From Parasteatoda lunata (taxonomy: Eukaryota > Arthropoda > Arachnida > Araneae > Theridiidae): a stretch of DNA of 64,000 bases. Shown here in pieces: positions 46,153-60,578 of the stretch; the stretch's first letter is position 1, and every line of letters begins with the position of its first letter. The notes below the pieces were generated by a model. The model saw nothing but the letters and a program-made list of their open reading frames with translations, did not search any database and was not told the origin of the DNA. Position numbers and translations under genes: made by a program. The stretch is from assembly GCA_949128135.1 (NCBI GenBank), contig OX421973.1, positions 95,866,245 through 95,930,244 of the forward strand. The letters run 5' to 3'.

Positions 46153-49100
46153 TTTTTTCAAAAAAATTTCTTTTTTTTCTTTCTTTAGTTTTTTTTACAT
46201 TATATTATTTTTTAAATGTGTTTTTCGATATTCTAGAGGGTCATGCATGTAGGAATTTTTTTTTAATTCGGAAAAAGGGAAAAACTGGAAAAATCTAGGA
46301 AAATCGGTTTATTTGTTATTTTTCGACTCCTTTTGCAACATTTTAGGTAGTCTATCATGCAGAAGGTGTTCTGTGTATAAAATCGAGCATCCTTCTTTGT
46401 TAAAGAACACTTTTTGGAATAAGAATAAAAAAAATTTAAAAAAAGTCGAAATGTCGAGAATAAGGTTCAGGCTTCGAGACCTCCTAGCTCCCTTTAATAT
46501 TCAGTTATAATTTTCAAACTCGGTCTCAAGGTAGGCCTCTACGGTCCAATCATGCCTGCAAAAGGAAATTTTTATACGTTAATTAGGAGTGCCCCAGTGG
46601 GGCCCTAAAGGTCTATTGCATAGGCAACCAAGTAAGGGCTTTTGAAGCGAAATTGTTTCTTTCTTGACGTACCACCTTGGTCTGGTGGTAGGACACCTGA
46701 CTGGCAGGTGGAGACTAGAGGGAGGGGTCAGGGGTTCGAATCCCAGCTTCGACCATTTTTTCAAAAAATTTTCTTTTTTTTCTTTCTTTAGTTTTTTTTA
46801 CATTATATTATTTTTCAGATCTGTTTTTCGATATACTAGAGGGTCATGCATGTAGGAAATTTTTTTTTTAATTAGGAAAATGGGAAAAACTGGAAAAATC
46901 TAGGAAAATCGGTTTATTTGTTATTTTTCGAATCCTTTTGCAACATTTTATGTAGTTTATCATGCATAAGGTGTTCTGTGTATAAAATCGAGCATCTTTC
47001 TTTGATAAAGAACATTTTTTGGAATAATAATAAAAAAAAATTTTAAAAAAAGTAGAAATGTCGAGAATAAGGTTCAGGCTTCGAGACCTCCTAGCTCCCT
47101 TTATTATTGAGTTATAATTTTCAAACTCGGTCACAAGATAGGCCTCTATGGTCCAATCATGCCTGTTGAAGGAAATTTTTATATGTTAATTAGGAGGGCC
47201 CTAGTGGGGCACTAAAGGTCTTTTGCATAGTCTACCGAGTAAGGGCTTTTGAAGCGAAATTATTTCTTTCTTTCCGTACCACCTTGGTCTGGTGGTAGGA
47301 CACCTGACTGGCAGGTCCAGACTGGAGGGAGGGGTCTGGGGTTCAAGCCCAGCTGGGGACACATTTTCAAAAAAATTTCTTTTTTTTTCTTTAGTTTTTT
47401 TTTACATTATATTATTTTTAAATGTGTTTTTCGATATTCTAGAGAAAACTGGAAAAATCTAGGAAAATCAGTTTATTTGTTATTTTTCGACTCCTTTTGC
47501 AACATTTTAGGTAGTCTATCATGCAGAAGGTGTTCTGTGTATAAAATCGAGCATCCTTCTTTGTTAAAGAACACTTTTTGGAATAATAATAAAAAAAATT
47601 AAAAAAAAGTCGAAATGTCGAGAATAAGGTTCAGGTTTCGAGACCTTCTAGCTCCCTTTAATATTCAGTTATAATTTTCAAACTCTGTCTCAAGGTAGGC
47701 CTTTATGGTCCAATCATGCCTGCAAAAGGAAATTTTTATATGTTAATTAGGAGGCCCCCAGTGGGGCACTAAAGGTCTATTGCGTAGGTCACCGAGAAAG
47801 GGCTTTTGAAGCAAAATTGTTTCTTTCTTTCCGTACCACCTTGGTCTGGTGGTAGGACACCTGACTGGCAAGTCGAGGTTAGAGGGAGGGGAAGGGGGTT
47901 CGAATCTCAGCATCGACCACTTTTTCAAAAAAAATTCTTTTTTTTCTTTCTTTAGTTTTTCTTACATTATATTATTTTTGAAATGTGTTTTTCGATATTC
48001 TAGAGGGTCATGCATGTAGGAAATTTTTTTTTAATTAGGAAAATGGGAAAAACTGGAAAAATCTAGGAAAATCAGTTTATTTGTTATTTTTCGACTCCTT
48101 TTGCAATATTTTGGATAGTTTATCATGCGTAAGGTGTAAGGTGTATAAAATCGAGCAAATTTCTTTGTTAAAGAACACTTTTTGAAATAATCAAAAAAAA
48201 ATTTAAGAAAAGACGAAATGTCGAGAATAATTTTCAGGCTTCGAGACTTCCTAGCTCCCTTTAATGTTAAGTTAAAATTTTCAAATTCGGTCTCATGGTA
48301 GGCCTCTATGGTCCAATCATGCCTGCCGAAGGAAATTTTTATATGTTAATTAGGAGGGCCCAAGTTGGGCCCTAAATGTCTATTGCATAGGTCATCGATA
48401 AAGGGCTTTTGAAGCAAAATTGTTTCTTTCTTTTTGTACCACCTTGGTCTGGAGGTAGGACACCTGACTTCCAAGTCGAGGTTGGAGGGGGGGGACGGGG
48501 GTTCGAATCCCAGCTTCGACCATTTTTTCAAAAAAATTTCTTTTTTTTCTTTCTTTAGTTTTTTTCACATTATATTATTTTTGAAATGTGTTTTTCGATA
48601 TTCTAGAGGGTCATGCATGTAGGAAATTTTTTTTTTAATTAGGAAAATGGGAAAAACTGGAAAAATCTAGGAAAATCAGTTTATTTGTTATTTTTCGACT
48701 CCTTTTGCAACATTTTGGATAGTTTATCATGCGTAAGGTGTTCTGTGTATAAAGTCGAGCATCCTTCTTTGTTAAAGAACACTTTTTGAAATAATAAAAA
48801 AAAAATTTTAAAAAAGACGAAATGTCGAGAATAATTTTATGGCTTCGAGACCTCCTAGCTCCCTTTAATGTTAAGTTAAAATTTTCAAATTAGGTCTCAT
48901 GGTAGGCCTCTATGGTCCAATCATGCCTACAAAAGGAAATTTTTATATGTTAATTAGGATTGCCCCAGTGGGGCCCTAAAGGTCTATTGCATAGGCTACC
49001 GAGTAAGGGCTTTTGAAGCAAAATTGTTTCTTTCTTTCCGTACCACCTTGGTCTGGTGGTAGGACACCTGACTGGCAAGTCGAGGTTGGAGGGAGGGGAC

Positions 49101-49552
49101 GGGGGTTCGAATCGCAGCATCGACCACTTTTTCAAAAAAATTCTTTTTTTTCTTTCTTTAGTTTTTTTTACATTATATTATTTTTGAAATGTGTTTTTCG
49201 ATATTCTAGAGGGTCATGCATGTAGGAAATTTTTTTTTTAATTAGGAAAATGGGAAAAACTGGAAAAATCTAGGAAAATCTGTTTATTTGTTATTTTTCG
49301 ACTCCTTTTGCAACATTTTAGGTAGTCTATCATGCATAAGGTATTCTGTGTATAAAATCGAGCAACTTTCTTTGTTAAAGAACACTTTTTGAAATAATAA
49401 AAAAAAAATTTAAAAAAAGACGAAATGTCGAGAATAATTTTCAGGCTTCGAGACCTCCTAGCTCCCTTTAATGTTAAGTTAAAATTTTCAAATTAGGTCT
49501 CATGGTAGGCCTCTATGGTCCAATCATGCCTGCCGAATGAAATTTTTATATG

Positions 49553-52500
49553 TTAATTAGGAGGGTCCCAGTTTGGCCCTAAAGGTCTATTGCATAGGCA
49601 ACCGAGTAAGGGCTTTTGAAGCGAAATTGTTTCTTTCTTGACGTACCACCTTGGTCTGGTGGTAGGACACCTGACTGGCAAGTCGAGACTGGAGGGAGGG
49701 GTCAGGGGTTCGAAACCCAGCTGGGGACACTTTTTCAAAAAAATTTCTTTTTTTTCTTTCTTTAGTTTTTTTTACATTATATTATTTTTTAAATGTGTTT
49801 TTCGATATTCTAGAGGGTCATGCATGTAGGAATTTTGTTTTTAATTAGGAAAATGGGAAAAACTGGAAAAATCAAGGAAAATCGGTTTATTTGTTATTTT
49901 TCGACTCCTTTTGCAACATTTTAGGTAGTCTATCATGCAGAAGGTGTTCTGTGTATAAAATCGAGCATCCTTCTTTGTTAAAGAACACTTTTTGGAATAA
50001 GAATAAAAAAAATTTAAAAAAAGTCGAAATGTCGAGAATAAGGTTCAGGCTTCGAGACCTCCTAGCTCCCTTTAATATTCAGTTATAATTTTCAAACTCG
50101 GTATCAAGGTAGGCCTCTATGGTCCAATCATGGCTGCCGAAGGAAATTTTTATATGTTAATTAGGAGGGCCCCAGTTGGGCCCTAAATGTCTATTGCATA
50201 GGTAACCGAGAAAGGGCTTTTGAAGCGAAATTGTTTCTTTCTTTCCGTACCGCCTTGGTCAGGTGGTAGGAGACCTGACTGGCAAGTCGAGGTTGGAGGG
50301 GGGGGGACGGGGGTTCGAATCCCAGCTTCGACCATTTTTTCAAAAAAATTTCTTTTTTTTCTTTCTTTAGTTTTTTTTACATTATATTATTTTTCAGATG
50401 TGTTTTTCGATATTCTAGAGGGTCATGTATGTAGGAAATTTTTTTTTTAATTAGGAAAATGGGAAAAACTGGAAAAATCTAGGAAAATTGGTTTATTTGT
50501 TATTTTTCGAATCCTTTTGCAACATTTTATGTAGTTTATCATGCATAAGGTGTTCTGTGTATAAAATCGAGCATCTTTCTTTGATAAAGAACATTGTTTG
50601 GAATAATAATAAAAAAAAATTTTAAAAAAAGTAGAAATGTCGAGAATAAGGTTCAGGCTTCGAGACCTCCTAGCTCCCTTTATTATTGAGTTATAATTTT
50701 CAAACTCGGTCCCAAGATAGGCCTCTATGGTCCAATCATGCCTGTTGAAGGAAATTTTTATATGTTAAATAGGAGGGCCCCAGTGGGGCACTAAAGGTCT
50801 TTTGCATAGTCTACCGAGTAAGGGCTTTTGAAGCGAAATTATTTCTTTCTTTCCGTACCACCTTGGTCTGGTGGTAGGACACCTGACTGGCAGGTCCAGA
50901 CTGGAGGAGGACACCTGACTTCCAAGTCGAGGTTGGAGGGGGGGGGGGGTTCGAATCCCAGCTTCGACCATTTTTTCAAAAAAATAAAGGGCTTTTGAAG
51001 CAAAATTGTTTCTTTCTTTTTGTACCACCTTGGTCTGGTGGTAGGACACCTGACTTCCAAGTCGAGGTTGGAGGGGGGCGGGCGGGGGTTCGAATCCCAG
51101 CTTCGACCATTTTTTCAAAAAAATTTCTTTTTTTTCTTTCTTTAGTTTTTTTTACATTATATTATTTTTTAAATGTGTTTTTCGATATTCTAGAGGGTCA
51201 TGCATGTAGGAATTTTTTTTTAATTCGGAAAAAGGGAAAAACTGGAAAAATCTAGGAAAATCGGTTTATTTGTTATTTTTCGACTCCTTTTGCAACATTT
51301 TAGGTAGTCTATCATGCAGAAGGTGTTCTGTGTATAAAATCGAGCATCCTTCTTTGTTAAAGAACACTTTTTGGAATAAGAATAAAAAAAATTTAAAAAA
51401 AGTCGAAATGTCGAGAATAAGGTTCAGGCTTCGAGACCTCCTAGCTCCCTTTAATATTCAGTTATAATTTTCAAACTCGGTCTCAAGGTAGGCCTCTACG
51501 GTCCAATCATGCCTGCAAAAGGAAATTTTTATACGTTAATTAGGAGTGCCCCAGTGGGGCCCTAAAGGTCTATTGCATAGGCAACCAAGTAAGGGCTTTT
51601 GAAGCGAAATTGTTTCTTTCTTGACGTACCACCTTGGTCTGGTGGTAGGACACCTGACTGGCAGGTGGAGACTAGAGGGAGGGGTCAGGGGTTCGAATCC
51701 CAGCTTCGACCATTTTTTCAAAAAATTTTCTTTTTTTTCTTTCTTTAGTTTTTTTTACATTATATTATTTTTCAGATCTGTTTTTCGATATACTAGAGGG
51801 TCATGCATGTAGGAAATTTTTTTTTTAATTAGGAAAATGGGAAAAACTGGAAAAATCTAGGAAAATCGGTTTATTTGTTATTTTTCGAATCCTTTTGCAA
51901 CATTTTATGTAGTTTATCATGCATAAGGTGTTCTGTGTATAAAATCGAGCATCTTTCTTTGATAAAGAACATTTTTTGGAATAATAATAAAAAAAAATTT
52001 TAAAAAAAGTAGAAATGTCGAGAATAAGGTTCAGGCTTCGAGACCTCCTAGCTCCCTTTATTATTGAGTTATAATTTTCAAACTCGGTCACAAGATAGGC
52101 CTCTATGGTCCAATCATGCCTGTTGAAGGAAATTTTTATATGTTAATTAGGAGGGCCCTAGTGGGGCACTAAAGGTCTTTTGCATAGTCTACCGAGTAAG
52201 GGCTTTTGAAGCGAAATTATTTCTTTCTTTCCGTACAACCTTGGTCTGGTGGTAGGACACCTGACTGGCAGGTCCAGACTGGAGGGAGGGGTCTGGGGTT
52301 CAAGCCCAGCTGGGGACACATTTTCAAAAAAATTTCTTTTTTTTTCTTTAGTTTTTTTTTACATTATATTATTTTTAAATGTGTTTTTCGATATTCTAGA
52401 GAAAACTGGAAAAATCTAGGAAAATCAGTTTATTTGTTATTTTTCGACTCCTTTTGCAACATTTTAGGTAGTCTATCATGCAGAAGGTGTTCTGTGTATA

Positions 52501-53860
52501 AAATCGAGCATCCTTCTTTGTTAAAGAACACTTTTTGGAATAATAATAAAAAAAATTAAGAAAAAGTCGAAATGTCGAGAATAAGGTTCAGGCTTCGAGA
52601 CCTTCTAGCTCCCTTTAATATTCAGTTATAATTTTCAAACTCGGTGTCAAGGTAGGCCTTTATGGTCCAATCATGCCTGCAAAAGGAAATTTTTATATGT
52701 TAATTAGGAGGCCCCCAGTGGGGCACTAAAGGTCTATTGCGTAGGTCACCGAGAAAGGGCTTTTGAAGCAAAATTGTTTCTTTCTTTCCGTACCACCTTG
52801 GTCTGGTGGTAGGACACCTGACTGGCAAGTCGAGGTTAGAGGGAGGGGACGGGGGTTCGAATCTCAGCATCGACCACTTTTTCAAAAAAAATTCTTTTTT
52901 TTCTTTCTTTAGTTTTTTTTACATTATATTATTTTTGAAATGTGTTTTTCGATATTCTAGAGGGTCATGCATGTAGGAAATTTTTTTTTTAATTAGGAAA
53001 ATGGGAAAAACTGGAGAAATCTAGGAAAATCAGTTTATTTGTTATTTTTCGACTCCTTTTGCAACATTTTGGATAGTTTATCATGCGTAAGGTGTAAGGT
53101 GTATAAAATCGAGCAAATTTCTTTGTTAAAGAACACTTTTTGAAATAATCAAAAAAAAATTTAAGAAAAGACGAAATGTCGAGAATAATTTTCAGGCTTC
53201 GAGACTTCCTAGCTCCCTTTAATGTTAAGTTAAAATTTTCAAATTCGGTCTCATGGTAGGCCTCTATGGTCCAATCATGCCTGCCGAAGGAAATTTTTAT
53301 ATGTTAATTAGGCGGGCCCCAGTTGGGCCCTAAATGTCTATTGCATAGGTCATCGATAAAGGGCTTTTGAAGCAAAATTGTTTCTTTCTTTTTGTACCAC
53401 CTTGGTCTGGAGGTAGGACACCTGACTTCCAAGTCGAAGTTGGAGGGGGGGGGACGGGGGTTCGAATCCCAGCTTCGACCATTTTTTCAAAAAAATTTCT
53501 TTTTTTTCTTTCTTTAGTTTTTTTTACATTATATTATTTTTGAAATGTGTTTTTCGATATTCTAGAGGGTCATGCATGTAGGAAATTTTTTTTTAATTAG
53601 GAAAATGGGAAAAACTGGAAAAATCTAGGAAAATCAGTTTATTTGTTATTTTTCGACTCCTTTTGCAACATTTTAGGTAGTCTATCATGCAGAAGGTGTT
53701 CTGTGTATAAAATCGAGCATCCTTCTTTGTTAAAGGACACTTTTTGGAATAAGAATAAAAAAAATTTAATAAAAGTCGAATTGTCGAGAATAAGGTTCAG
53801 GCTTCGAGACCTCCTAGCTCCCTTTAATATTCAGTTATAATTTTCAAACTCGGTCTCAAG
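49553..53860 (+). repeat. Higher-order repeat 3, copy 2 (partial)
   Basis: Second copy, alignable to about 53.86 kb, where it passes into units resembling 43.7-44.2 kb. Some of its segments recur again at +3584 bp (for example 52700 and 56284), so shorter rearranged fragments of the same block lie further right. Confidence 0.88.
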
Positions 53861-56800
53861 GTAGGCCTCTATGGTTTAATCATGCCTACAAAAGGAAATT
53901 TTTATATGTTAATTAGGAGTGCCCCAGTGGGGCCCTAAAGGTCTATTGCATAGGCAACCGAGTAAGGGCTTTTGAAACGAAATTGTTTCTTTCTTGACGT
54001 ACCACCTTGGTCTGGTGGTAGGACACCTGACTGGCAAGTCGAGACTGGAGGAAGGGGTCAGGGGTTCGAAACCCAGCTGAGGACACTTTTTAAAAAAAAT
54101 TTCTTTTTTTTCTTTCTTTAGTTTTTTTTACATTATATTATTTTTTAAATGTGTTTTTTGATATTCTAGAGGGTCATGCATGTAGGAAATTTTTTTTTTT
54201 AATTAGGAAAATGGGAAAAACTGGAAAAATCTAGGAAAATCAGTTTATTTGTTATTTTTCGACTCCTTTTGCAACATTTTGGATAGTTTATCATGCGTAA
54301 GGTGTTCTGTGTATAAAATCGAGCATCCTTCTTTGTTAAAGAACACTTTTTGAAATAATAAAAAAAAAATTTAAAAAAAGACGAAATGTCGAGAATAATT
54401 TTATGGCTTCGAGACCTCCTAGCTCCCTTTAATGTTAAGTTAAAATTTTCAAATTAGGTCTCATGGTAGGCCCCTATGGTCCAATCATGCCTGCCGAATG
54501 AAATTTTTATATGTTAATTAGGAGAGTCCCAGTTGGGCCCTAATAGTCAATTGCATAGGCAACCGAGTAAGGGCTTTTGAAGCGAAATTGTTTCTTTCTT
54601 GACGTACCACCTTGGTCTGGAGGTAGGACACCTGACTTCCAAGTCGAGGTTGGAGGGGGGGGGACGGGGGTTCGAATCCCAGCTTTGACCATTTTTTCAA
54701 AAAAATTTCTTTTTTTTCTTTCTTTAGTTTTTTTTACATTATATTATTTTTGAAATGTGTTTTTCGATATTCTAGAGGGTCATGCATGTAGGAAATTTTT
54801 TTTTTAATTAGGAAAATGGGAAAAACTGGAAAAATCTAGGAAAATCAGTTTATTTGTTATTTTTCGACTCCTTTTGCAACATTTTAGGTAGTCTATCATG
54901 CAGAAGGTGTTCTGTGTATAAAATCGAGCATCCTTCTTTGTTAAAGGACACTTTTTGGAATAAGAATAAAAAAAATTTAATAAAAGTCGAATTGTCGAGA
55001 ATAAGGTTCAGGCTTCGAGACCTCCTAGCTCCCTTTAATATTCAGTTATAATTTTCAAACTCGGTCTCAAGGTAGGCCTCTATGGTCCAATCATGCCTGC
55101 CGAATGAAATTTTTATATGTTAATTAGGAGGGTCCCAGTTGGGCCCTAAAGGTCAATTGCATAGGCAACCGAGTAAGGGCTTTTGAAGCGAAATTGTTTC
55201 TTTCTTGACGTACCACCTTAGTCTGGTGGTAGGACACCTGACTGGCAAGTCGAGACTGGAGGGAGGGGTCAGGGGTTTGAAACCCAGCTTCGACCATTTT
55301 TTCAAAAAAAATTCTTTTTTTTCTTTCTTTAGTTTTTTTTACATTCTATTATTTTTCAGATGTGTTTTTCGATATTCTAGAGGATCATGCATGTAGGAAA
55401 TTTTTTTTTAATTAGGAAAATGGGAAAAACTGGAAAAATCTAGGAAAATCGGTTTATTTGTTATTTTTCGAATCCTTTTGCAACATTTTATGTAGTTTAT
55501 CATGCATAAGGTGTTCTGTGTATAAAATCGAGCATCTTTCTTTGATAAAGAACATTTTTTGGAATAATAATAAAAAAAATTTTTAAAAAAAGTAGAAATG
55601 TCGAGAATAAGGTTCAGGCTTCGAGACCTCCTAGCTCCCTTTATTATTGAGTTATAATTTTCAAACTCGGTCACAAGATAGGCCTCTATGGTCCAATCAT
55701 GCCTGTTGAAGGAAATTTTTATATGTTAATTAGGAGGGCCCTAGTGGGGCACTAAAGGTCTTTTGCATAGTCTACCGAGTAAGGGCTTTTGAAGCGAAAT
55801 TATTTCTTTCTTTCCGTACCACCTTGGTCTGGTGGTAGGACACCTGACTGGCAGGTCCAGACTGGAGGGAGGGGTCTTGGGTTCAAGCCCAGCTGGGGAC
55901 ACATTTTCAAAAAAATTTCTCTTTTTTTCTTTAGTTTTTTTTTACATTATATTGTTTTTTAAATGTGTTTTTCGATATTCTAGAGAAAACTGGAAAAATC
56001 TAGGAAAATCAGTTTATTTGTTATTTTTCGACTCCTTTTGCAACATTTTAGGTAGTCTATCATGCATAAGGTGTTCTTTGTATAAAATCGAGCATCTTTC
56101 TTTGTTAAAGAACACTTTTTGGAATAATAATAAAAAAAATTAAGAAAAAGTCGAAATGTCGAGAATAAGGTTCAGGCTTCGAGACCTTCTAGCTCCCTTT
56201 AATATTCAGTTATAATTTTCAAACTCGGTCTCAAGGTAGGCCTTTATGGTCCAATCATGCCTGCAAAAGGAAATTTTTATATGTTAATTAGGAGGCCCCC
56301 AGTGGGGCACTAAAGGTCTATTGCGTAGGTCACCGAGAAAGGGCTTTTGAAGCAAAATTGTTTCTTTCTTTCCGTACCACCTTGGTCTGGTGGTAGGACA
56401 CCTGACTGGCAAGTCGAGTTTAGAGGGAGGGGACGGGGGTTCGAATCTCAGCATCGACCACTTTTTCAAAAAAAATTCTTTTTTTTCTTTCTTTAGTTTT
56501 TTTTACATTATATTATTTTTGAAATGTGTTTTTCGATATTCTAGAGGGTCATGCATGTAGGAAATTTTTTTTTAATAAGGAAAATGGGAAAAACTGGAAA
56601 AATCTAGGATAATCAGTTTATTTGTTATTTTTCGACTCCTTTTGCAACATTTTAGATAGTCTATCATGCAGAAGGTGTTCTGTGTATAAAATCGAGCATC
56701 CTTCTTTGTTAAAGAACACTTTTTGGAATAATAATAAAAAAAATTAAGAAAAAGTCGAAATGTCGAGAATAAGGTTCAGGCTTCGAGACCTTCTAGCTCC

Positions 56801-59800
56801 CTTTAATATTCAGTTATAATTTTCAAACTCGGTCTCAAGGTAGGCCTTTATGGTCCAATCATGCCTGCAAAAGGAAATTTTTATATGTTAATTAGGAGGC
56901 CCCCAGTGGGGCACTAAAGGTCTATTGCGTAGGTCACCGAGAAAGGGCTTTTGAAGCAAAATTGTTTCTTTCTTTCCGTACCACCTTGGTCTGGTGGTAG
57001 GACACCTGACTGGCAAGTCGAGGTTAGAGGGAGGGGACGGGGGTTCGAATCTCAGCATCGACCACTTTTTCAAAAAAAATTCTTTTTTTTCTTTCTTTAG
57101 TTTTTTTTACATTATATTATTTTTGAAATGTGTTTTTCGATATTCTAGAGGGTCATGCATGTAGGAAATTTTTTTTTTAATTAGGAAAATGGGAAAAACT
57201 GGAAAAATCTAGGAAAATCAGTTTATTTGTTATTTTTCGACTCCTTTTGCAACATTTTGGATAGTTTATCATGCGTAAGGTGTAAGGTGTATAAAATCGA
57301 GCAAATTTCTTTGTTAAAGAACACTTTTTGAAATAATCAAAAAAAAATTTAAGAAGAGACGAAATGTCGAGAATAATTTTCTGGCTTCGAGACTTCCTAG
57401 CTCCCTTTAATGTTAAGTTAAAATTTTCAAAGTCGGTCTCATGGTAGGCCTCTATGGTCCAATCATGCCTGCCGAAGGAAATTTTTATATGTTAATTAGG
57501 AGGGCCCCAGTTGGGCCCTAAATGTCTATTGCATAGGTCATCGATAAAGGGCTTTTGAAGCAAAATTGTTTCTTTCTTTTTGTACCACCTTGGTCTGGAG
57601 GTAGGACACCTGACTTCCAAGTCGAGGTTGGAGGGAGGGGACGGGGGTTCGAATCCCAGCTTCGACCATTTTTTCAAAAAAATTTCTTTTTTTTCTTTCT
57701 TTAGTTTTTTTTACATTATATTATTTTTGAAATGTGTTTTTCAATATTCTAGAGGGTCATGCATGTAGGAAAATTTTTTTTTAATTAGGAAAATGGGAAA
57801 AACTGGAAAAATCTAGGAAAATCAGTTTATTTGTTATTTTTCGACTCCTTTTGCAACATTTTAGGTAGTCTATCATGCAGAAGGTGTTCTGTGTATAAAA
57901 TCGAGCATCCTTCTTTGTTAAAGGAAACTTTTTGGAATAAGAATAAAAAAAATTTAATAAAAGTCGAATTGTCGAGAATAAGGTTCAGGCTTCGAGACCT
58001 CCTAGCTCCCTTTAATATTCAGTTATAATTTTCAAACTCGGTCTCAAGGTAGGCCTCTATGGTCCAATCATGCCTACAAAAGGAAATTTTTATATGTTAA
58101 TTAGGAGTGCCCCAGTGGGGCCCTAAAGGTCTATTGCATAGGCAACCGAGTAAGGGCTTTTGAAACGAAATTGTTTCTTTCTTGACGTACCACCTTGGTC
58201 TGGTGGTAGGACACCTGACTGGCAAGTCGAGACTGGAGGAAGGGGTCAGGGGTTCGAAACCCAGCTGAGGACACTTTTTCAAAAAAATTTCTTTTTTTTC
58301 TTTCTTTAGTTTTTTTTACATTATATTATTTTTTAAATGTGTTTTTTGATATTCTAGAGGGTCATGCATGTAGGAAATTTTTTTTTTTAATTAGGAAAAT
58401 GGGAAAAACTGGAAAAATCTAGGAAAATCAGTTTATTTGTTATTTTTCGACTCCTTTTGCAACATTTTATGTAGTTTATCATGCATAAGGTGTTCTGTGT
58501 ATAAAATCGAGCATCTTTCTTTGATAAAGAACATTTTTTGGAATAATAATAAAAAAAAATTTTAAAAAAAGTAGAAATGTCGAGAATAAGGTTCAGGCTT
58601 CGAGACCTCCTAGCTCCCTTTATTATTGAGTTATAATTTTCAAACTCGGTCCCAAGATAGGACTCTATGGTCCATTCATGCCTGTTGAAGGAAATTTTTA
58701 TATGTTAATTAGGAGGGCCCCAGTGGGGCACTAAAGGTCTTTTGCATAGTCTACCGAGTAAGGGCTTTTGAAGCGAAATTATTTCTTTCTTTCCGTACCA
58801 CCTTGGTCTGGTGGTAGGACACCTGACTGGCAGGTCCAGACTGGAGGGAGGGGTCAGGGGTTCAAGCCCAGCTGGGGACACATTTTCAAAAAAATTTCTT
58901 TTTTTTTTCTTTAGTTTTTTTTTACATTATATTATTTTTTAAATGTGTTTTTCGATATTCTAGAGGGTCATGCAGGTAGGAAATTTTTTTTAATTAGGAA
59001 AATGGGAAAAACTGGAAATGTCTAGGAAAATCAGTTTATTTGTTATTTTTCGACTCCTTTTGCAACATTTTAGGTATTCTATCATGCATAAGGTGTTCTG
59101 TGTATAAAATCGAGCATCCTTCTTTGTTAAAGAACACTTTTTGGAATAATAATAAAAAAAATTTTTAAAAAGTCGCAATGTCGAGAATAAGGTTCAGGCT
59201 TCGAGACCTCCTAGCTCCATTTAATATTAAGTTATAATTATCAAACTCGGTCTCGAGGTAGGAATCTATGGTCCAATCATGCCTGCAAAAGGAAATTTTT
59301 ATATGTTAATTGGGAGGCCCCCAGTGGGGCCCTAAAGGTCTGTTGCGTAGGTCATCGATAAAGGGCTTTTAAAGCGAAATTGTTTCTTTCTTTTTGTACC
59401 ACCTTGGTCTGGTGGTAGGACACCTGATTTGCAAGTGGAGACTGGAGGGAGGAGTCGGGGGTTCGAATCCCAGCTGCAGACACTTTTTCAGAAAAATTTC
59501 TTTTTTTTCTTTCTTTAAATTTTTTACATTATATTATTTTTTAGATGTGTTTTTCGATATTCTAGAGGGTCAAGCAGGTAGGAAATTTTTTTTAATTAGG
59601 AAAATGGGAAAAACTGGAAAAGTCTAGAAAAATCAGCCTATTTGTTATTTTTCGACTCCTTTTGCAACATTTTAGGTAGTTTATCATGCGTTAGGTGTTC
59701 AGTGTATAAAATCGAGCAACTTTCTTTGTTAAAGAACACTTTTTGAAATAATAATAATAAAAAAAATTAAGAAAAAGTCGAAATGTCGAGAATAATTTTC

Positions 59801-60578
59801 AGGCTTCGAGACCTCCTAGCTCCCTTTAATATTCAGTTATAATTTTCTAACTCGGTCCCAAGGTAGGCCTCTATGGTCCAATCATGCCTGCAAAAGGAAA
59901 TTTTTATATGTTAATTAGGATTTCCCCATTGGGGCCCTAAAGGTCTATTGCGTAGGTCACCGAGAAAGGGCTTTTGAAGCAAAATTGTTTCTTTCTTTCC
60001 GTACCACCTTGGTCTGGTGGTAGGACACCTGACTGGCAAGTCGAGGTTGGAGTTAGGGGACGGGGGTTCGAATCTCAGCTTCGACCATTTTTCAAAAAAA
60101 TTTCTTTTTTTCTTTCTTTAGTTTTTTTAACATTATATTATTTTTTAAATGTGTTTTTCGATATTCTAGAGGGTCATGCATGTAGGAATTTTTTTTTTTT
60201 TAATAGGAAAATGGGAAAAACAGGAAATGTCTAGGAAAATCAGTTTATTTGTTATTTTTCGACTCCTTTTGCAACATTTTAGGTAGTCTATCATGCATAA
60301 GGTGTTCTGTGTATAAAATCGAGCATCCTTCTTTGTTAAAGAACACTTTTTGGAATAATAATAAAAAAAAAATTTAAAAAGTCGCAATGTTGAGAATAAG
60401 GTTCAGGTTTCGAGACCTCCTAGCTCCATTTAATATTCAGTTATAATTTTCAAACTCGGTCTCAAGGTAGGCCTCTATGGTCCAATCATGCCTGCAAAAA
60501 GGAAATTTTTATATGTTAATTAGGAGGCCCCCAGTGGGGCCCTAAAGGTCTATTGCGTAGGTCACAGAGAAAGGGCTT

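Larger units (their letters stand above)
44595..49552 (+). repeat. Higher-order repeat 3, copy 1 (8 units, ~4957 bp)
   Basis: Eight monomers repeated at +4957/4958 bp. The excess over 8 x 603 bp is explained by two structural marks present in both copies: a unit with a doubled tRNA-like module (about +178 bp, at 45898-46152) and a unit with a 46-bp deletion (about 47443). The copies share private bases such as GAACATTGTTTGGAATAA (about 45632/50590). Confidence 0.92.
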
